Of a stretch of 39,942 bases of DNA, positions 24,929 through 33,504 are shown in pieces. The DNA lies in contig CANHRS010000017.1 in the NCBI GenBank assembly GCA_947463445.1, positions 1 to 39,942 of the forward strand. Reading direction: 5' to 3'. The translations under genes and the position numbers were made by a program. The notes beneath the pieces were generated by a model, which had not been told where the DNA came from, ran no database searches, and saw only the letters and a list, made by a program, of their open reading frames with translations. Each line of letters starts with the position of its first letter. The first letter of the stretch is position 1. The stretch comes from Flavobacteriia bacterium (GTDB taxonomy: Bacteria; Bacteroidota; Bacteroidia; Flavobacteriales_D; Crocinitomicaceae).

Positions 24929-25897
24929 ATGTCTGAAATTCAAGATCAAAAAACTACAAATACGAAAAGTAATAGTGCTTTATTATTAATATTAATTGTA
25001 TTATTAATTGCGTTGGCATATATGTCTTATTCTTGGTCAAAGAAGAACAAAGAATTAAATGAATGTTCGAATTTTAATAAAGAATTGGAAGCTGATATGC
25101 AGGGAATGAATGAAATGATGTCTGGGTATACTGGAAATGTTGGAACTGATTTAAAGAAAGATTTTCAAAATATGTTGAATCAGTATGATGCTTTAAAAGT
25201 AAAAGATTCTGTGCAGGCTCAAAATGTTGAAGAACAAAAACAAAAAATAAAAGGTTTGTTATCTCAGTTGGAAAGTGGTAAAAAATTAACTGCTAGACAA
25301 TTATATACATTAAGAAAAGAAAACGAAACATTGCGAAATATAATGAAAGGTTATGTTAAGCAAATAGATTCCTTAAATACAATGAATGTTAAATTATCTT
25401 CAGATTTGGACACTAAAACACAAGAATTGAATTCAACAGTATCTGAAAGAGATCAATATAGACAACAAGCTGAGGAAAGTACTGAGTTAGTAAAGAAAGG
25501 ATCTCGATTACAAGCTTTAGGTTTCAATTCAGGAGCATTGAGAATGAAATTAAATAATACTACTGAACCAACAAATAGAGCAAAAAGTGCTGTTCAATTA
25601 AAATCTTCCTTCACTATTTCTGCAAACCCATTAACAAAATCAGGTGTTAAAAAGTTATTTATGCAAATTACTTCTCCTGAAGGAGTTGTTCTTCAAGCCC
25701 GTGAAAATAATGTTGTGGTAATGGATGGTAGTACAGTTGCCTATTCTGATCGTAAAGAAATAGAATACACTAACAATAATGTGGATGTATCTATTTATTA
25801 CGATTTAAAAGAAGGTGAGGCAACTAAAGGTAACTATAAAGTTAAAATTTACTGCGAAGGACAGGTTATTGGAACCGATAGTTTTACGCTAAAATAA
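24929..25897 (+). CDS. Membrane-anchored coiled-coil protein, function unknown
   Basis: A 322-residue protein with a short hydrophilic N-terminus, one membrane helix at about residues 15-35 (ALLLILIVLLIALAYMSY), and then a long coiled coil to ~185 rich in Lys, Glu, Gln and Leu. A C-terminal beta-type domain follows from ~190 to 322 (FTISANPLTKSGVKKLFMQI, GVVLQARENNVVV, KGNYKVKIYCEGQVIGTDSF). The topology implies that coil and C-terminal domain are in the periplasm. Similar proteins occur as hypotheticals in Bacteroidota; no function is known to me. It ends 7 bases before the convergent acyltransferase gene, with a weak 8-base stem at the junction. Confidence 0.75.
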   Translation: MSEIQDQKTTNTKSNSALLLILIVLLIALAYMSYSWSKKNKELNECSNFNKELEADMQGMNEMMSGYTGNVGTDLKKDFQNMLNQYDALKVKDSVQAQNVEEQKQKIKGLLSQLESGKKLTARQLYTLRKENETLRNIMKGYVKQIDSLNTMNVKLSSDLDTKTQELNSTVSERDQYRQQAEESTELVKKGSRLQALGFNSGALRMKLNNTTEPTNRAKSAVQLKSSFTISANPLTKSGVKKLFMQITSPEGVVLQARENNVVVMDGSTVAYSDRKEIEYTNNNVDVSIYYDLKEGEATKGNYKVKIYCEGQVIGTDSFTLK

Positions 25898-25904
25898 ATC
25901 GAGT

Positions 25905-27305
25905 TTAAGATTTATTCTTATTTAGTAAATTAACTATTGTTTGTCTATATCCATTGTTTTTTTGTACAAACAGAATAATTCGTGTTTGTAAATACATCAA
26001 AATAAACATCAATAGGATACATAGTAGTGTTAAAGGCACATTAAATCTTGTTTTGTAACCAATTATAGGTTTTACAAATTGATAAATAATTATCAAGTGA
26101 CCAACATATAACCACAATGTATTCCTGCTCATCTGTTTCATGAATTTTGGTAAATCATGAATGATTAAACTTAAAAATGCCATGATAGCACCAACGCTCA
26201 CTACAATCCCAATTCTGTGATATATTAAATTGGGACTATCATGCCAAAAATAACTTTTACCGTAATAAAACATTTCAAAATGATTACCTATTTCGGATAA
26301 AAAAATAAAACCAAGGCCTATAAATGCTAGTTTTATTCCTATTATTTTTTCAAAGTTTGCTTTTTTAATCTCATAATTTAACCATAATCCAAGTAGAGCA
26401 CCTGCAAATATATATGCTAACCAAGGAGTAAGCGGGAACATTGATTTAGTTTCAAAATCATTTAGATATGGCGCTACAAAAATTGGAAGATGTGAAAGAT
26501 CAACATTATTCAGTAAAGGGAAAGAAGATATAATTACTAACATTAAAATAAAATAAATAGATGTCATGATCCATTTTTTATGATATGAAATGAAGTAGAC
26601 AAACATAATTGTTAATAGACCTAAAGCTATAATATGTAATACATCTACTCGAAGTGCTCTTTGTTTTTCTTCTAGTGTTAAAACATTTGATATAATTAAA
26701 AATGGGATACTTATTATTACGCCCCAAAAAACTGCAGTAAGTAGACGTTTCTTTTTATCTTCTTCTTCAAAATATTTTTTATTAAACAATGCTTCTCTAA
26801 ATCGTGTATGTTTTAAAGCGCCTTCTCTGAATAATTTTTTTATCTCATTGTCTTGATAATTTGATTCATTGTTAGTTATGGATTTATATATGTAAATACA
26901 GAGAGAGATCCAGAAAATTGTAAAGAACGTTTCTCCTATACCTATAGATAAAAAATGATTTAAACCTTGTTTGGTGAAAATTTGACCTATTTCATAAATT
27001 GGAAAATTTAATAAGTATCCCCAAAATAGAAGAGTAAATATTCTATTAATACCTGCTTTAACTCTTGGATTAGTACCATCTGTTTGTTCTTGCGAAAGCA
27101 TTAAGAATGTGAATACAGCACCAGATACCATCATAAAAAAGGGAGCAGTGTAACCACGCAACATAGTCCAAATTTTAATCCCAGGGCTATGCCCATCTCG
27201 AATAGATAAATCTAAGAAATCATAAGTAGTATGTCCTTGAATCATCATAAATAATGCGAGTACACGCATTAAATCAAGAAATAATATTCTTTTTGGTTTT
27301 TCCAT
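25905..27305 (-). CDS. Membrane acyltransferase, DUF1624/HGSNAT-like
   Basis: A 466-residue polytopic membrane protein with about ten helices. The N-terminal signature RILFLDLMRVLALFMMIQGH followed by LRGYTAPFFMMVSGAVFT fits the acyltransferase superfamily that includes DUF1624 and the heparan-alpha-glucosaminide N-acetyltransferase domain, with the conserved His in the first helix. These proteins acetylate sugars across the membrane. A large loop at residues ~145-190 is charged (FEEEDKKKR). It lies 28 bases after the OmpA-family gene on the same strand and may be co-transcribed. The exact subfamily is uncertain. Confidence 0.75.
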   Translation of the reverse strand: MEKPKRILFLDLMRVLALFMMIQGHTTYDFLDLSIRDGHSPGIKIWTMLRGYTAPFFMMVSGAVFTFLMLSQEQTDGTNPRVKAGINRIFTLLFWGYLLNFPIYEIGQIFTKQGLNHFLSIGIGETFFTIFWISLCIYIYKSITNNESNYQDNEIKKLFREGALKHTRFREALFNKKYFEEEDKKKRLLTAVFWGVIISIPFLIISNVLTLEEKQRALRVDVLHIIALGLLTIMFVYFISYHKKWIMTSIYFILMLVIISSFPLLNNVDLSHLPIFVAPYLNDFETKSMFPLTPWLAYIFAGALLGLWLNYEIKKANFEKIIGIKLAFIGLGFIFLSEIGNHFEMFYYGKSYFWHDSPNLIYHRIGIVVSVGAIMAFLSLIIHDLPKFMKQMSRNTLWLYVGHLIIIYQFVKPIIGYKTRFNVPLTLLCILLMFILMYLQTRIILFVQKNNGYRQTIVNLLNKNKS

Positions 27306-27333
27306 AATTATAAATATAAAAAAAGTAGTTGTA

Positions 27334-29298
27334 CTATTTAATTTTAAATCCGATAATTTGAACTTTTCGTTCTAGTGCAGCTTTTTTTGAGAAAATCGAA
27401 TTTTTTTTATCATTTGGATTGTCACTAACTAGTATATCTGTCAAATACTCTCCAAAGCTCTCTTCTTTATAACTTAATGAAGTTCCACCATTTTTATCAG
27501 CAATTAAATAATTTAAAAAAACACCATTTTTATAGAAGGAGATATAATTTTTTACAGCGCTAATCCTGCGTTTACTTAATAATTTGTTGTAATCATTTTT
27601 CGCTAAAGGACTTGCATAACCTTTAAATATTAGTTCGAAATGCTCCCCTTTTTTTAATTCTAGAATTAGTATATCTAAGAATTTATCTAAGTCTTCTTTT
27701 CCCTTTTGAATATTGTCAATGAAAAAAGTTTGTATTTCAAGTTCAGCATTTATTTTTTTATCATTTTGTAGTCCAGCCGAATAATTAGATTGATACGTTG
27801 GTAATAGTTGTATATATTCTTCAAACGTTTCTAAATAATTTTTTTTAGTAATTGAATCAGTCGATTTAGGGTTAGGAATATCGTTGTGAAAATATAATGA
27901 GATTGGGATTATTTGTTCTAGTTTTTCTATGTTTTTTGAGGGTTTGTTATTCGAATTAACTGAAATCGGAACTGTTTGTTCCTCTTTTTTTTGAAGAATA
28001 ATTGGTTTTTCAATCTGTTTTTCTTTTGGTTTTAATAGATAAATGTCATTACAACACGTTTTATTTTCAGATATATGATTTCTGTTACTTGTTATGTAGT
28101 AATTTAACGAGTCTTTAATTGGGTATAAGTCATTATTCGAACTATTAAAAGGTAAACCTAAGTTTTCAATTTTATTACTTTTGTTTGGCGCAAATGTTGT
28201 TTTGAATATATCATAACCACCATATCCGTTAAGCCAAGAAGAAGCAAAATATAACGTGGAATTTTCGTTGTCAAAAAAAGGTGTTATATCATTTTCTGTT
28301 GAATTAATGTATTTTATAGGTTTAATTTCTTTGATTGAGTTTTGATTAATCATTCCAATATAAATATCGAGGCCTCCGATGCTGTTTTTTGCGTCAGAAC
28401 TAAAAAATAGGTAGTCTTTACCTTGTATTTTTGCATATGATGGCATGGTATATGTAAAATTACTATCGTTTATTTCACCGTTAAGTGTGTCTGGAATCGA
28501 CCATTCTCCGTTTTTATAATTGCTTACTAGTAATTTACATTTTTTATTGTGTGAAAAATTATTACATGAACTGAAATAGAATTTTTTTTTATCTAATGAG
28601 AATGTTCCATTGGCAGTGTTGTTAGTTGAAGAGTTAATTGTTTTTACTTCTTTTAATTCACTTCCATTTTCTTTTGAGACAGTATAAATTTTGTTCGTGT
28701 AACCTTCTTTATTGAAACCTAGTGAATCAATGCAATTATCACATCTTAATGTGCTAATAATTAGTTTAGAACCTATAACAGTATGCCCAAATTCTGAGTC
28801 GCCATTAGTAACACCTTTTATTTTTTGCGTACTATAATCTAGTGAATCTTTACAATTCTCATTGGCCCAAATACAAGAACGTATATGTTGTTCCACTTTT
28901 GCATAAATATTTTTATCTGATTTTTTATCTAATAGTCTTAGTGTTCTATTGAAGAAATTCAAAGACTCCTCATATTTTCCAAGTTGTTGATTTACTACTC
29001 CAAGTTTAAATAATAAATTGTAGTTCAAATTATCATTGTGCAAAGCACAAATTTTATTTAGTAGTATATCTGCTTTTTTAAAGTCTTTTATTTCAATTAA
29101 AATGTTTACATATGTTTCTAAAACAGTATAATTTATACTATCTTTTTGCATTAAGGAGTCACAATATTTTGCTGCCTCAAAATAATCTTCTTGCTCTAAG
29201 TTTTGTTTTAAAAGATAATTTAATTCTCTTTTCGATGTTTGTGCAATATTCATCGTGTACAAATGCAGAAAGACAATAATTATAAATAATCTAAACAT
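27334..29298 (-). CDS. OmpA-family protein with TPR and PD40 repeats
   Basis: A 654-residue exported protein: signal peptide at residues 1-~19 (FLHLYTMNIAQ), a TPR-like helical region (~20-150), and WD40-like PD40 beta-propeller repeats (~165-420, recognisable by KKFYFSSCNN, YLFFSSDAKNSIGGLDIY and LYFASSWLNGYGGYDIF). A Lys/Glu-rich linker leads to a C-terminal OmpA-like peptidoglycan-binding domain (~520-654, GYASPLAKNDYNKLLSKRR). This architecture matches the PorE/OmpA partners of PorP/SprF proteins, which tie T9SS parts to the cell wall. The gene overlaps the upstream PorP/SprF gene by 19 bases. Confidence 0.88.
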   Translation of the reverse strand: MFRLFIIIVFLHLYTMNIAQTSKRELNYLLKQNLEQEDYFEAAKYCDSLMQKDSINYTVLETYVNILIEIKDFKKADILLNKICALHNDNLNYNLLFKLGVVNQQLGKYEESLNFFNRTLRLLDKKSDKNIYAKVEQHIRSCIWANENCKDSLDYSTQKIKGVTNGDSEFGHTVIGSKLIISTLRCDNCIDSLGFNKEGYTNKIYTVSKENGSELKEVKTINSSTNNTANGTFSLDKKKFYFSSCNNFSHNKKCKLLVSNYKNGEWSIPDTLNGEINDSNFTYTMPSYAKIQGKDYLFFSSDAKNSIGGLDIYIGMINQNSIKEIKPIKYINSTENDITPFFDNENSTLYFASSWLNGYGGYDIFKTTFAPNKSNKIENLGLPFNSSNNDLYPIKDSLNYYITSNRNHISENKTCCNDIYLLKPKEKQIEKPIILQKKEEQTVPISVNSNNKPSKNIEKLEQIIPISLYFHNDIPNPKSTDSITKKNYLETFEEYIQLLPTYQSNYSAGLQNDKKINAELEIQTFFIDNIQKGKEDLDKFLDILILELKKGEHFELIFKGYASPLAKNDYNKLLSKRRISAVKNYISFYKNGVFLNYLIADKNGGTSLSYKEESFGEYLTDILVSDNPNDKKNSIFSKKAALERKVQIIGFKIK

Positions 29299-30272
29299 TT
29301 TTTATGCATTAAGTTATTTATTATTTTTCGACTCCATAAATAGTGTAGATGTATTTCTAGAGCGCCTCTTCCATTACTCGCTTTAGCCAACTTAGAATAG
29401 TTAATGTCATAACTTAGAGATGTAGTTAAACGTTCTATTTTTAAGCCAAATTGTAAAATTAAAGCATCTCGGTTTCTAATATGCGTTCCAAAAATTATGT
29501 CGTTTTTAAATTTGTTACTTTTAGCTTCATATTTACATTTTGTTCCAACAATTATTTGATAAGCATTATTTTGTTGTGTAAAGTTAATGTTGGGATAAAT
29601 TTTAATTTTTTTAGTTATACTCCACTCTCCTTGCATATAATTTGTGAATCTTCTATTTCTGATAACTTTTTCATTGTAAAACCCTTGGTTAGGTTCATTA
29701 ATATTAAAAACAGCAGTACCAATAGTTAGCGAAAAATTATTTGAAATTTTTGTGCAGAAAATTAAACCAGTTCCCAAAATTAAATTTGATTTTTTTTGTT
29801 GGCTATAATTTTCATTTGCTGATTTATATTTTAAGTAAGTAAAACCATCATATTGATTATTAAACATATACTTTGAGAAGTCCATCTGGTTGTTTTTCCA
29901 ACCTAAATCCAGTCCTAATCTTAATTTGTATTTTTCTGTGTTTATAAAGGAGTAAGCTGTATTTATCCTACCTTCTAATGTTCTATAAAATCCATCACCT
30001 GTTATATCGTGGATTATACTTCCACCATATCCTAATTTTCGATTGTATTTATTTACCATGTCAAAAGTAATTGTTTGCGATTGGTATGGTTTGGTTACAT
30101 TTCTCCACTGATCTCTTGCGCTTATGCTTCCCCTGAAATCTTCCTTAAAATAGCCGGTATTTGCTGGGTTTAGGTATAGTGCGTTTTCATTTATTTGTGA
30201 CCAATGAATATCTTGTGAATGACCAATAAATTGGGGTAACAAAACGAGTAATATGGAATAAATTTTTTTCAC
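29280..30272 (-). CDS. PorP/SprF-family type IX secretion membrane protein
   Basis: A 330-residue outer-membrane protein with a signal peptide (residues 1-~19, ending IGHSQ) and a beta-barrel. The motif DIHWSQINENALYLNPANTG followed by ISARDQWRNV is the hallmark of the PorP/SprF family. SprF is needed in Flavobacterium for the surface display of adhesins with type B sorting domains. The coupled OmpA/PD40 gene downstream supports this. No adhesin gene is adjacent, so the cargo is unknown. Confidence 0.9.
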   Translation of the reverse strand: MKKIYSILLVLLPQFIGHSQDIHWSQINENALYLNPANTGYFKEDFRGSISARDQWRNVTKPYQSQTITFDMVNKYNRKLGYGGSIIHDITGDGFYRTLEGRINTAYSFINTEKYKLRLGLDLGWKNNQMDFSKYMFNNQYDGFTYLKYKSANENYSQQKKSNLILGTGLIFCTKISNNFSLTIGTAVFNINEPNQGFYNEKVIRNRRFTNYMQGEWSITKKIKIYPNINFTQQNNAYQIIVGTKCKYEAKSNKFKNDIIFGTHIRNRDALILQFGLKIERLTTSLSYDINYSKLAKASNGRGALEIHLHYLWSRKIINNLMHKKCLDYL

Positions 30273-30472
30273 TGATGAAATAGTTCATTAAAGATACTTT
30301 TTTTTGTTTATTTTATAATGTATATACTTATTTTAGAATTTTTAAGTGAAAAATTATATGAATTTTACATCAGTTTTTTTGTTTTAATCACCTGTATTTT
30401 AATGTGTTACTTGTGTTAATAACTTGTTCATTAATCGAGATTTACGAATTCGTTTTATCCCCTTTTTTAATG

Positions 30473-30480
30473 TAATTTTG
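30473..30480 (+). promoter_or_regulatory. -7 promoter element of the gene at 30512
   Basis: TAATTTTG matches TAnnTTTG and predicts a start near 30487, 25 bases before the ATG. The rest of the divergent 239-base region (30273-30511) is AT-rich and shows nothing else convincing. Confidence 0.4.
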
Positions 30481-30511
30481 TCTTTATTAGTTTTTACTAT
30501 ATCAAAAAGGG

Positions 30512-31048
30512 ATGATACGATCATTTTTAAAACGTAAGTTAACAGATAATCAATTAGCAAATATTTTTGTTAATGGGTTGTTAGAAGTTATAGATAAAGG
30601 TTTTAAAGATGTTGCTTCTTTAATTAGTGAAGATCCTGCTTTTGAAGAAACACCAAATATTTCCCCTGAATCTAGCTCAGAATTTACGTTGATAGTAATA
30701 GTTGGAAATTTAATTGCTTTAGAGTCAAGTTTTGAACCTGAACAAGCTTTTAGAGTTGAACAGCTTATTTATCAAAAATTTGCAAAAATATTTTCAATGA
30801 CTGATATAAGTTTTGAAAATCTAATAAAAGAATATAAAAATTTTATTTCTAGAGTAAATCATCCATCTAAAAATATGCTTTATGGAATGTCTAAAGCAAT
30901 TTTTCATAAATATAATTTGAATGATTTTCAGGAAGATTATTTCAAACGGATGCAGGCTCCAAATCCATTATTTTTAAAACGAATGGATGAAGTTATGAGT
31001 AATTTCATTTGGGATTGGGACGTTTTCTTCAAAAAGTATAAGTTGTAA
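30512..31048 (+). CDS. Conserved-looking hypothetical protein, 178 residues
   Basis: A soluble, mostly helical protein without signal peptide or membrane segment. Recognisable features are a basic N-terminus (FLKRKL), an acidic stretch near residues 40-55, a central hydrophobic helix (TLIVIVGNLIALE) and a Trp/Phe-rich C-terminus (NFIWDWDVFFKKYKL). I do not recognise the family. It is a single gene between the divergent PorP/SprF gene and convergent rsmG, 8 bases from the rsmG stop, with a small AATAGT/ACTATT stem at the junction. Confidence 0.65.
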   Translation: MIRSFLKRKLTDNQLANIFVNGLLEVIDKGFKDVASLISEDPAFEETPNISPESSSEFTLIVIVGNLIALESSFEPEQAFRVEQLIYQKFAKIFSMTDISFENLIKEYKNFISRVNHPSKNMLYGMSKAIFHKYNLNDFQEDYFKRMQAPNPLFLKRMDEVMSNFIWDWDVFFKKYKL

Positions 31049-31056
31049 TAGTTTCA

Positions 31057-31692
31057 CTATTTGTTCATATCTAAATAAACTACTTTTTTTGTTTCAAAAA
31101 ACTCATAGTCAAAAAAATTGGTAATATTATTATACCTTGGTTTTTGTTTGATTGGTTTCATTTCTTCTGTTAAATCACCTCCTTTAAGATACAAAATTCC
31201 ATTTCTTAGCTTATTTTTGTTTTCCGTTAAAAATTTTCCTTTTACCCATTTCAGGAACTCTGGCATTGCAGTTACTGCTCTACTTACAACAAAATCAAAT
31301 TGTTCTTTTATCTCTTCTGCTCTAGTATGAAAAGTAGTTACATTATTTATTTCAAGTGCTAAACATACTTCGTTCACAACTTTGATTTTTTTTCCAATAG
31401 AATCGACTAATACAAATTGACATTCAGGAAATAAAATAGCTAAAGGTACGCCAGGAAAACCACCTCCTGTTCCAATATCTAATATACGAGACCCATCTTT
31501 AAATGTTTGAATTTTGGCGATTGCAAGAGAATGTAGTACGTGCCTTTCATAAAAATGATCCATGTCTTTTCTGGATATTACATTTATTTGTTCATTCCAA
31601 AATGTGTATTGTACAGCTAAATTTGAAAATTGACTTTTTTGCTTTTCGGAAAGTTGTGGGAAATGTTTGAATATAAGTTCTACTCCATTCAT
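31057..31692 (-). CDS. rsmG: 16S rRNA (guanine(527)-N7)-methyltransferase
   Basis: A 211-residue RsmG (GidB) enzyme, which methylates G527 of 16S rRNA with S-adenosylmethionine. The SAM-binding motif ILDIGTGGGFPGVPLAI (residues ~70-86) and the following FVLVDSIGKK, plus NVISRKD and HVLHSL at the N-terminal side, are diagnostic. The start at 31692 (MNGVELIFKHFP) resembles family starts; an ATG three codons earlier (31701) would overlap the ligase gene stop. It is coupled to the upstream acyl-CoA ligase gene. Confidence 0.95.
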   Translation of the reverse strand: MNGVELIFKHFPQLSEKQKSQFSNLAVQYTFWNEQINVISRKDMDHFYERHVLHSLAIAKIQTFKDGSRILDIGTGGGFPGVPLAILFPECQFVLVDSIGKKIKVVNEVCLALEINNVTTFHTRAEEIKEQFDFVVSRAVTAMPEFLKWVKGKFLTENKNKLRNGILYLKGGDLTEEMKPIKQKPRYNNITNFFDYEFFETKKVVYLDMNK

Positions 31693-31693
31693 A

Positions 31694-33451
31694 TTATACA
31701 TTATAAATTTGTTCTATTTCTTTGGCGTATTTCGCTAATATTATTTTTCTTTTCAATTTTAATGTTGGAGTTAATTCTCCTTCTTCTACAGAAAGTTCAC
31801 GTTCAAGCAACCTAAATTTTTTAATTTGTTCAAATCCTCCATAATTTTGATTGAACGCATTTATTTCTAATTGAATTCTATTTTGAATTTCTTGATTATT
31901 TATTAAACTTTTGTTTGAGTTATCAATAATCTCAATTTTTTTGTTTGTAGCCCAATCTCTGATATAAGAAAAGTTTGGGACTATAAGCGCGCCAGGAAAT
32001 TTTTGACCTTCTCCAATAACCATGATTTGCTCAATAAATCGTGATTCTTTAAATTTATTTTCCATTGCTTGAGGAATAATATATTTCCCACCTGAAGTTT
32101 TGAAAATTTCTTTTTTTCGATCCGTAATTTTTAAAAATTTCCCTTCTACAAAAGTACCTATGTCACCAGTGTGAAACCAACCATCTGTATCTATATCTTC
32201 AGCAGTTTTGTCAGGTAAGTTATAATATCCCATCATAACATTTGGTCCTTTAACTAAAATTTCTCCATCTTCAGCAATTTTTACATGAACATTTTGTATC
32301 AATGTTCCTACTGTTCCAATACGGATGCCATTTTTTATACAGTTTACTGAAATTACAGGTGATGTTTCTGTCAAGCCGTACCCTTCAAGTATTGTAATAT
32401 CAGCAGCTAAAAACATTCTAGCCAATTTTGGTTGCAATGCAGCACTTCCAGATACAATAGCTCTTGTATTGCCCCCTAATGCTTCTTGCCATTTTGAGAA
32501 AATTAATTTTCTAGCTATTGCAAGTTTAATATTGTAAAAAAATGAGCGGTTAATTACATCGTATTGCTCTCCTAATTGCACAGCCCAAAAAAATAATTTT
32601 CTTTTTAAACCAGTTAATTCTTCTCCTTTAGTAATGATTTTTTCATACACTTTTTCAATTAAACGAGGTACGGCTGTAAACATATGCGGTTTTACTTCTT
32701 TTATGTTTTCTCCAATCGTATCCATCGATTCAGCAAAAAATATTGAGCAACCCATATACATGTATAAATAATGTAACATACGTTCATATACATGGCAAAC
32801 AGGTAGGAATGTTAATACTTTAGAGTTTTCATCACAAGGCATACGATCAATGCATGAAGTTACATTCGATAATATATTATTATGAGAAAGCATTACACCT
32901 TTTGGGTTTCCCGTAGTACCTGAAGTATATATAATCGTTGCTAAATCTAAATTTTCAATTTTTTCTTTTCTGGATTGAACCTCAATATCACTTACAGAAG
33001 ATGCATTTATATGTATTTCATGCCAATGAGGTATATTTTCATCCATATTAAAACTAAATAGATATTTTAATTCTGGTAAATCAGATTTTAGCCCATTTAT
33101 TTTGGCGAAAAGCGAAATATCTGCAACTACACATAGTTTTATTTTTGAATCGTTAAAAATATAAACATAATCTTCTGAAGAAATATTGGGATATATTGGA
33201 ACTACAATTGCTCCAATTTCCAAAGCAGCTATATCTAGTGCATTCCATTCAAAACGATTTGTTGAAATGATTCCTATTTTGTCTCCAGGATTGATACCAA
33301 CTGCAATTAAACCTTTAGCGGTTTTGTTAACTAACTCTAAGAATTCTTTTGTAGATATTGGAGTCCAAAAACCGTTAGATTTAGTTGAAAACATATCGTT
33401 TTTGGGATAGTTATTTAATTGATGGTAGGGTATATCGAATAATCTTTTCAT
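31694..33451 (-). CDS. Long-chain fatty acid-CoA ligase (AMP-forming)
   Basis: A 585-residue adenylate-forming enzyme activating fatty acids to acyl-CoA. Core motifs: the P-loop YTSGTTGNPKG (residues 175-185), GYGLTETSPV, GWFHTGDIG, and the hinge/A8 region ITDRKKEIFKTSGGKYI. The insert and the C-terminus (TPTLKLKRK) are like the FadD15/long-chain group of Bacteroidota. No signal peptide. Its stop lies within the start region of rsmG, so the two genes are co-transcribed. The upstream lipoprotein gene ends 53 bases before its start. Confidence 0.93.
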   Translation of the reverse strand: MKRLFDIPYHQLNNYPKNDMFSTKSNGFWTPISTKEFLELVNKTAKGLIAVGINPGDKIGIISTNRFEWNALDIAALEIGAIVVPIYPNISSEDYVYIFNDSKIKLCVVADISLFAKINGLKSDLPELKYLFSFNMDENIPHWHEIHINASSVSDIEVQSRKEKIENLDLATIIYTSGTTGNPKGVMLSHNNILSNVTSCIDRMPCDENSKVLTFLPVCHVYERMLHYLYMYMGCSIFFAESMDTIGENIKEVKPHMFTAVPRLIEKVYEKIITKGEELTGLKRKLFFWAVQLGEQYDVINRSFFYNIKLAIARKLIFSKWQEALGGNTRAIVSGSAALQPKLARMFLAADITILEGYGLTETSPVISVNCIKNGIRIGTVGTLIQNVHVKIAEDGEILVKGPNVMMGYYNLPDKTAEDIDTDGWFHTGDIGTFVEGKFLKITDRKKEIFKTSGGKYIIPQAMENKFKESRFIEQIMVIGEGQKFPGALIVPNFSYIRDWATNKKIEIIDNSNKSLINNQEIQNRIQLEINAFNQNYGGFEQIKKFRLLERELSVEEGELTPTLKLKRKIILAKYAKEIEQIYNV

Positions 33452-33504
33452 AGCTGTAAATGTTTCGTATATTAATAAATATAATTAATTTATTTGATAT
33501 AGAT

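Noticed and set aside
25893-25916. AATAAATC/GATTTATT stem at the junction of two convergent genes, as a terminator
   Set aside because: Only two G-C pairs and no clean T run; too weak to call.
31047-31061. AATAGT-n3-ACTATT stem between the gene at 30512 and rsmG
   Set aside because: Six-base AT-rich stem with no T run; not convincing as a terminator.
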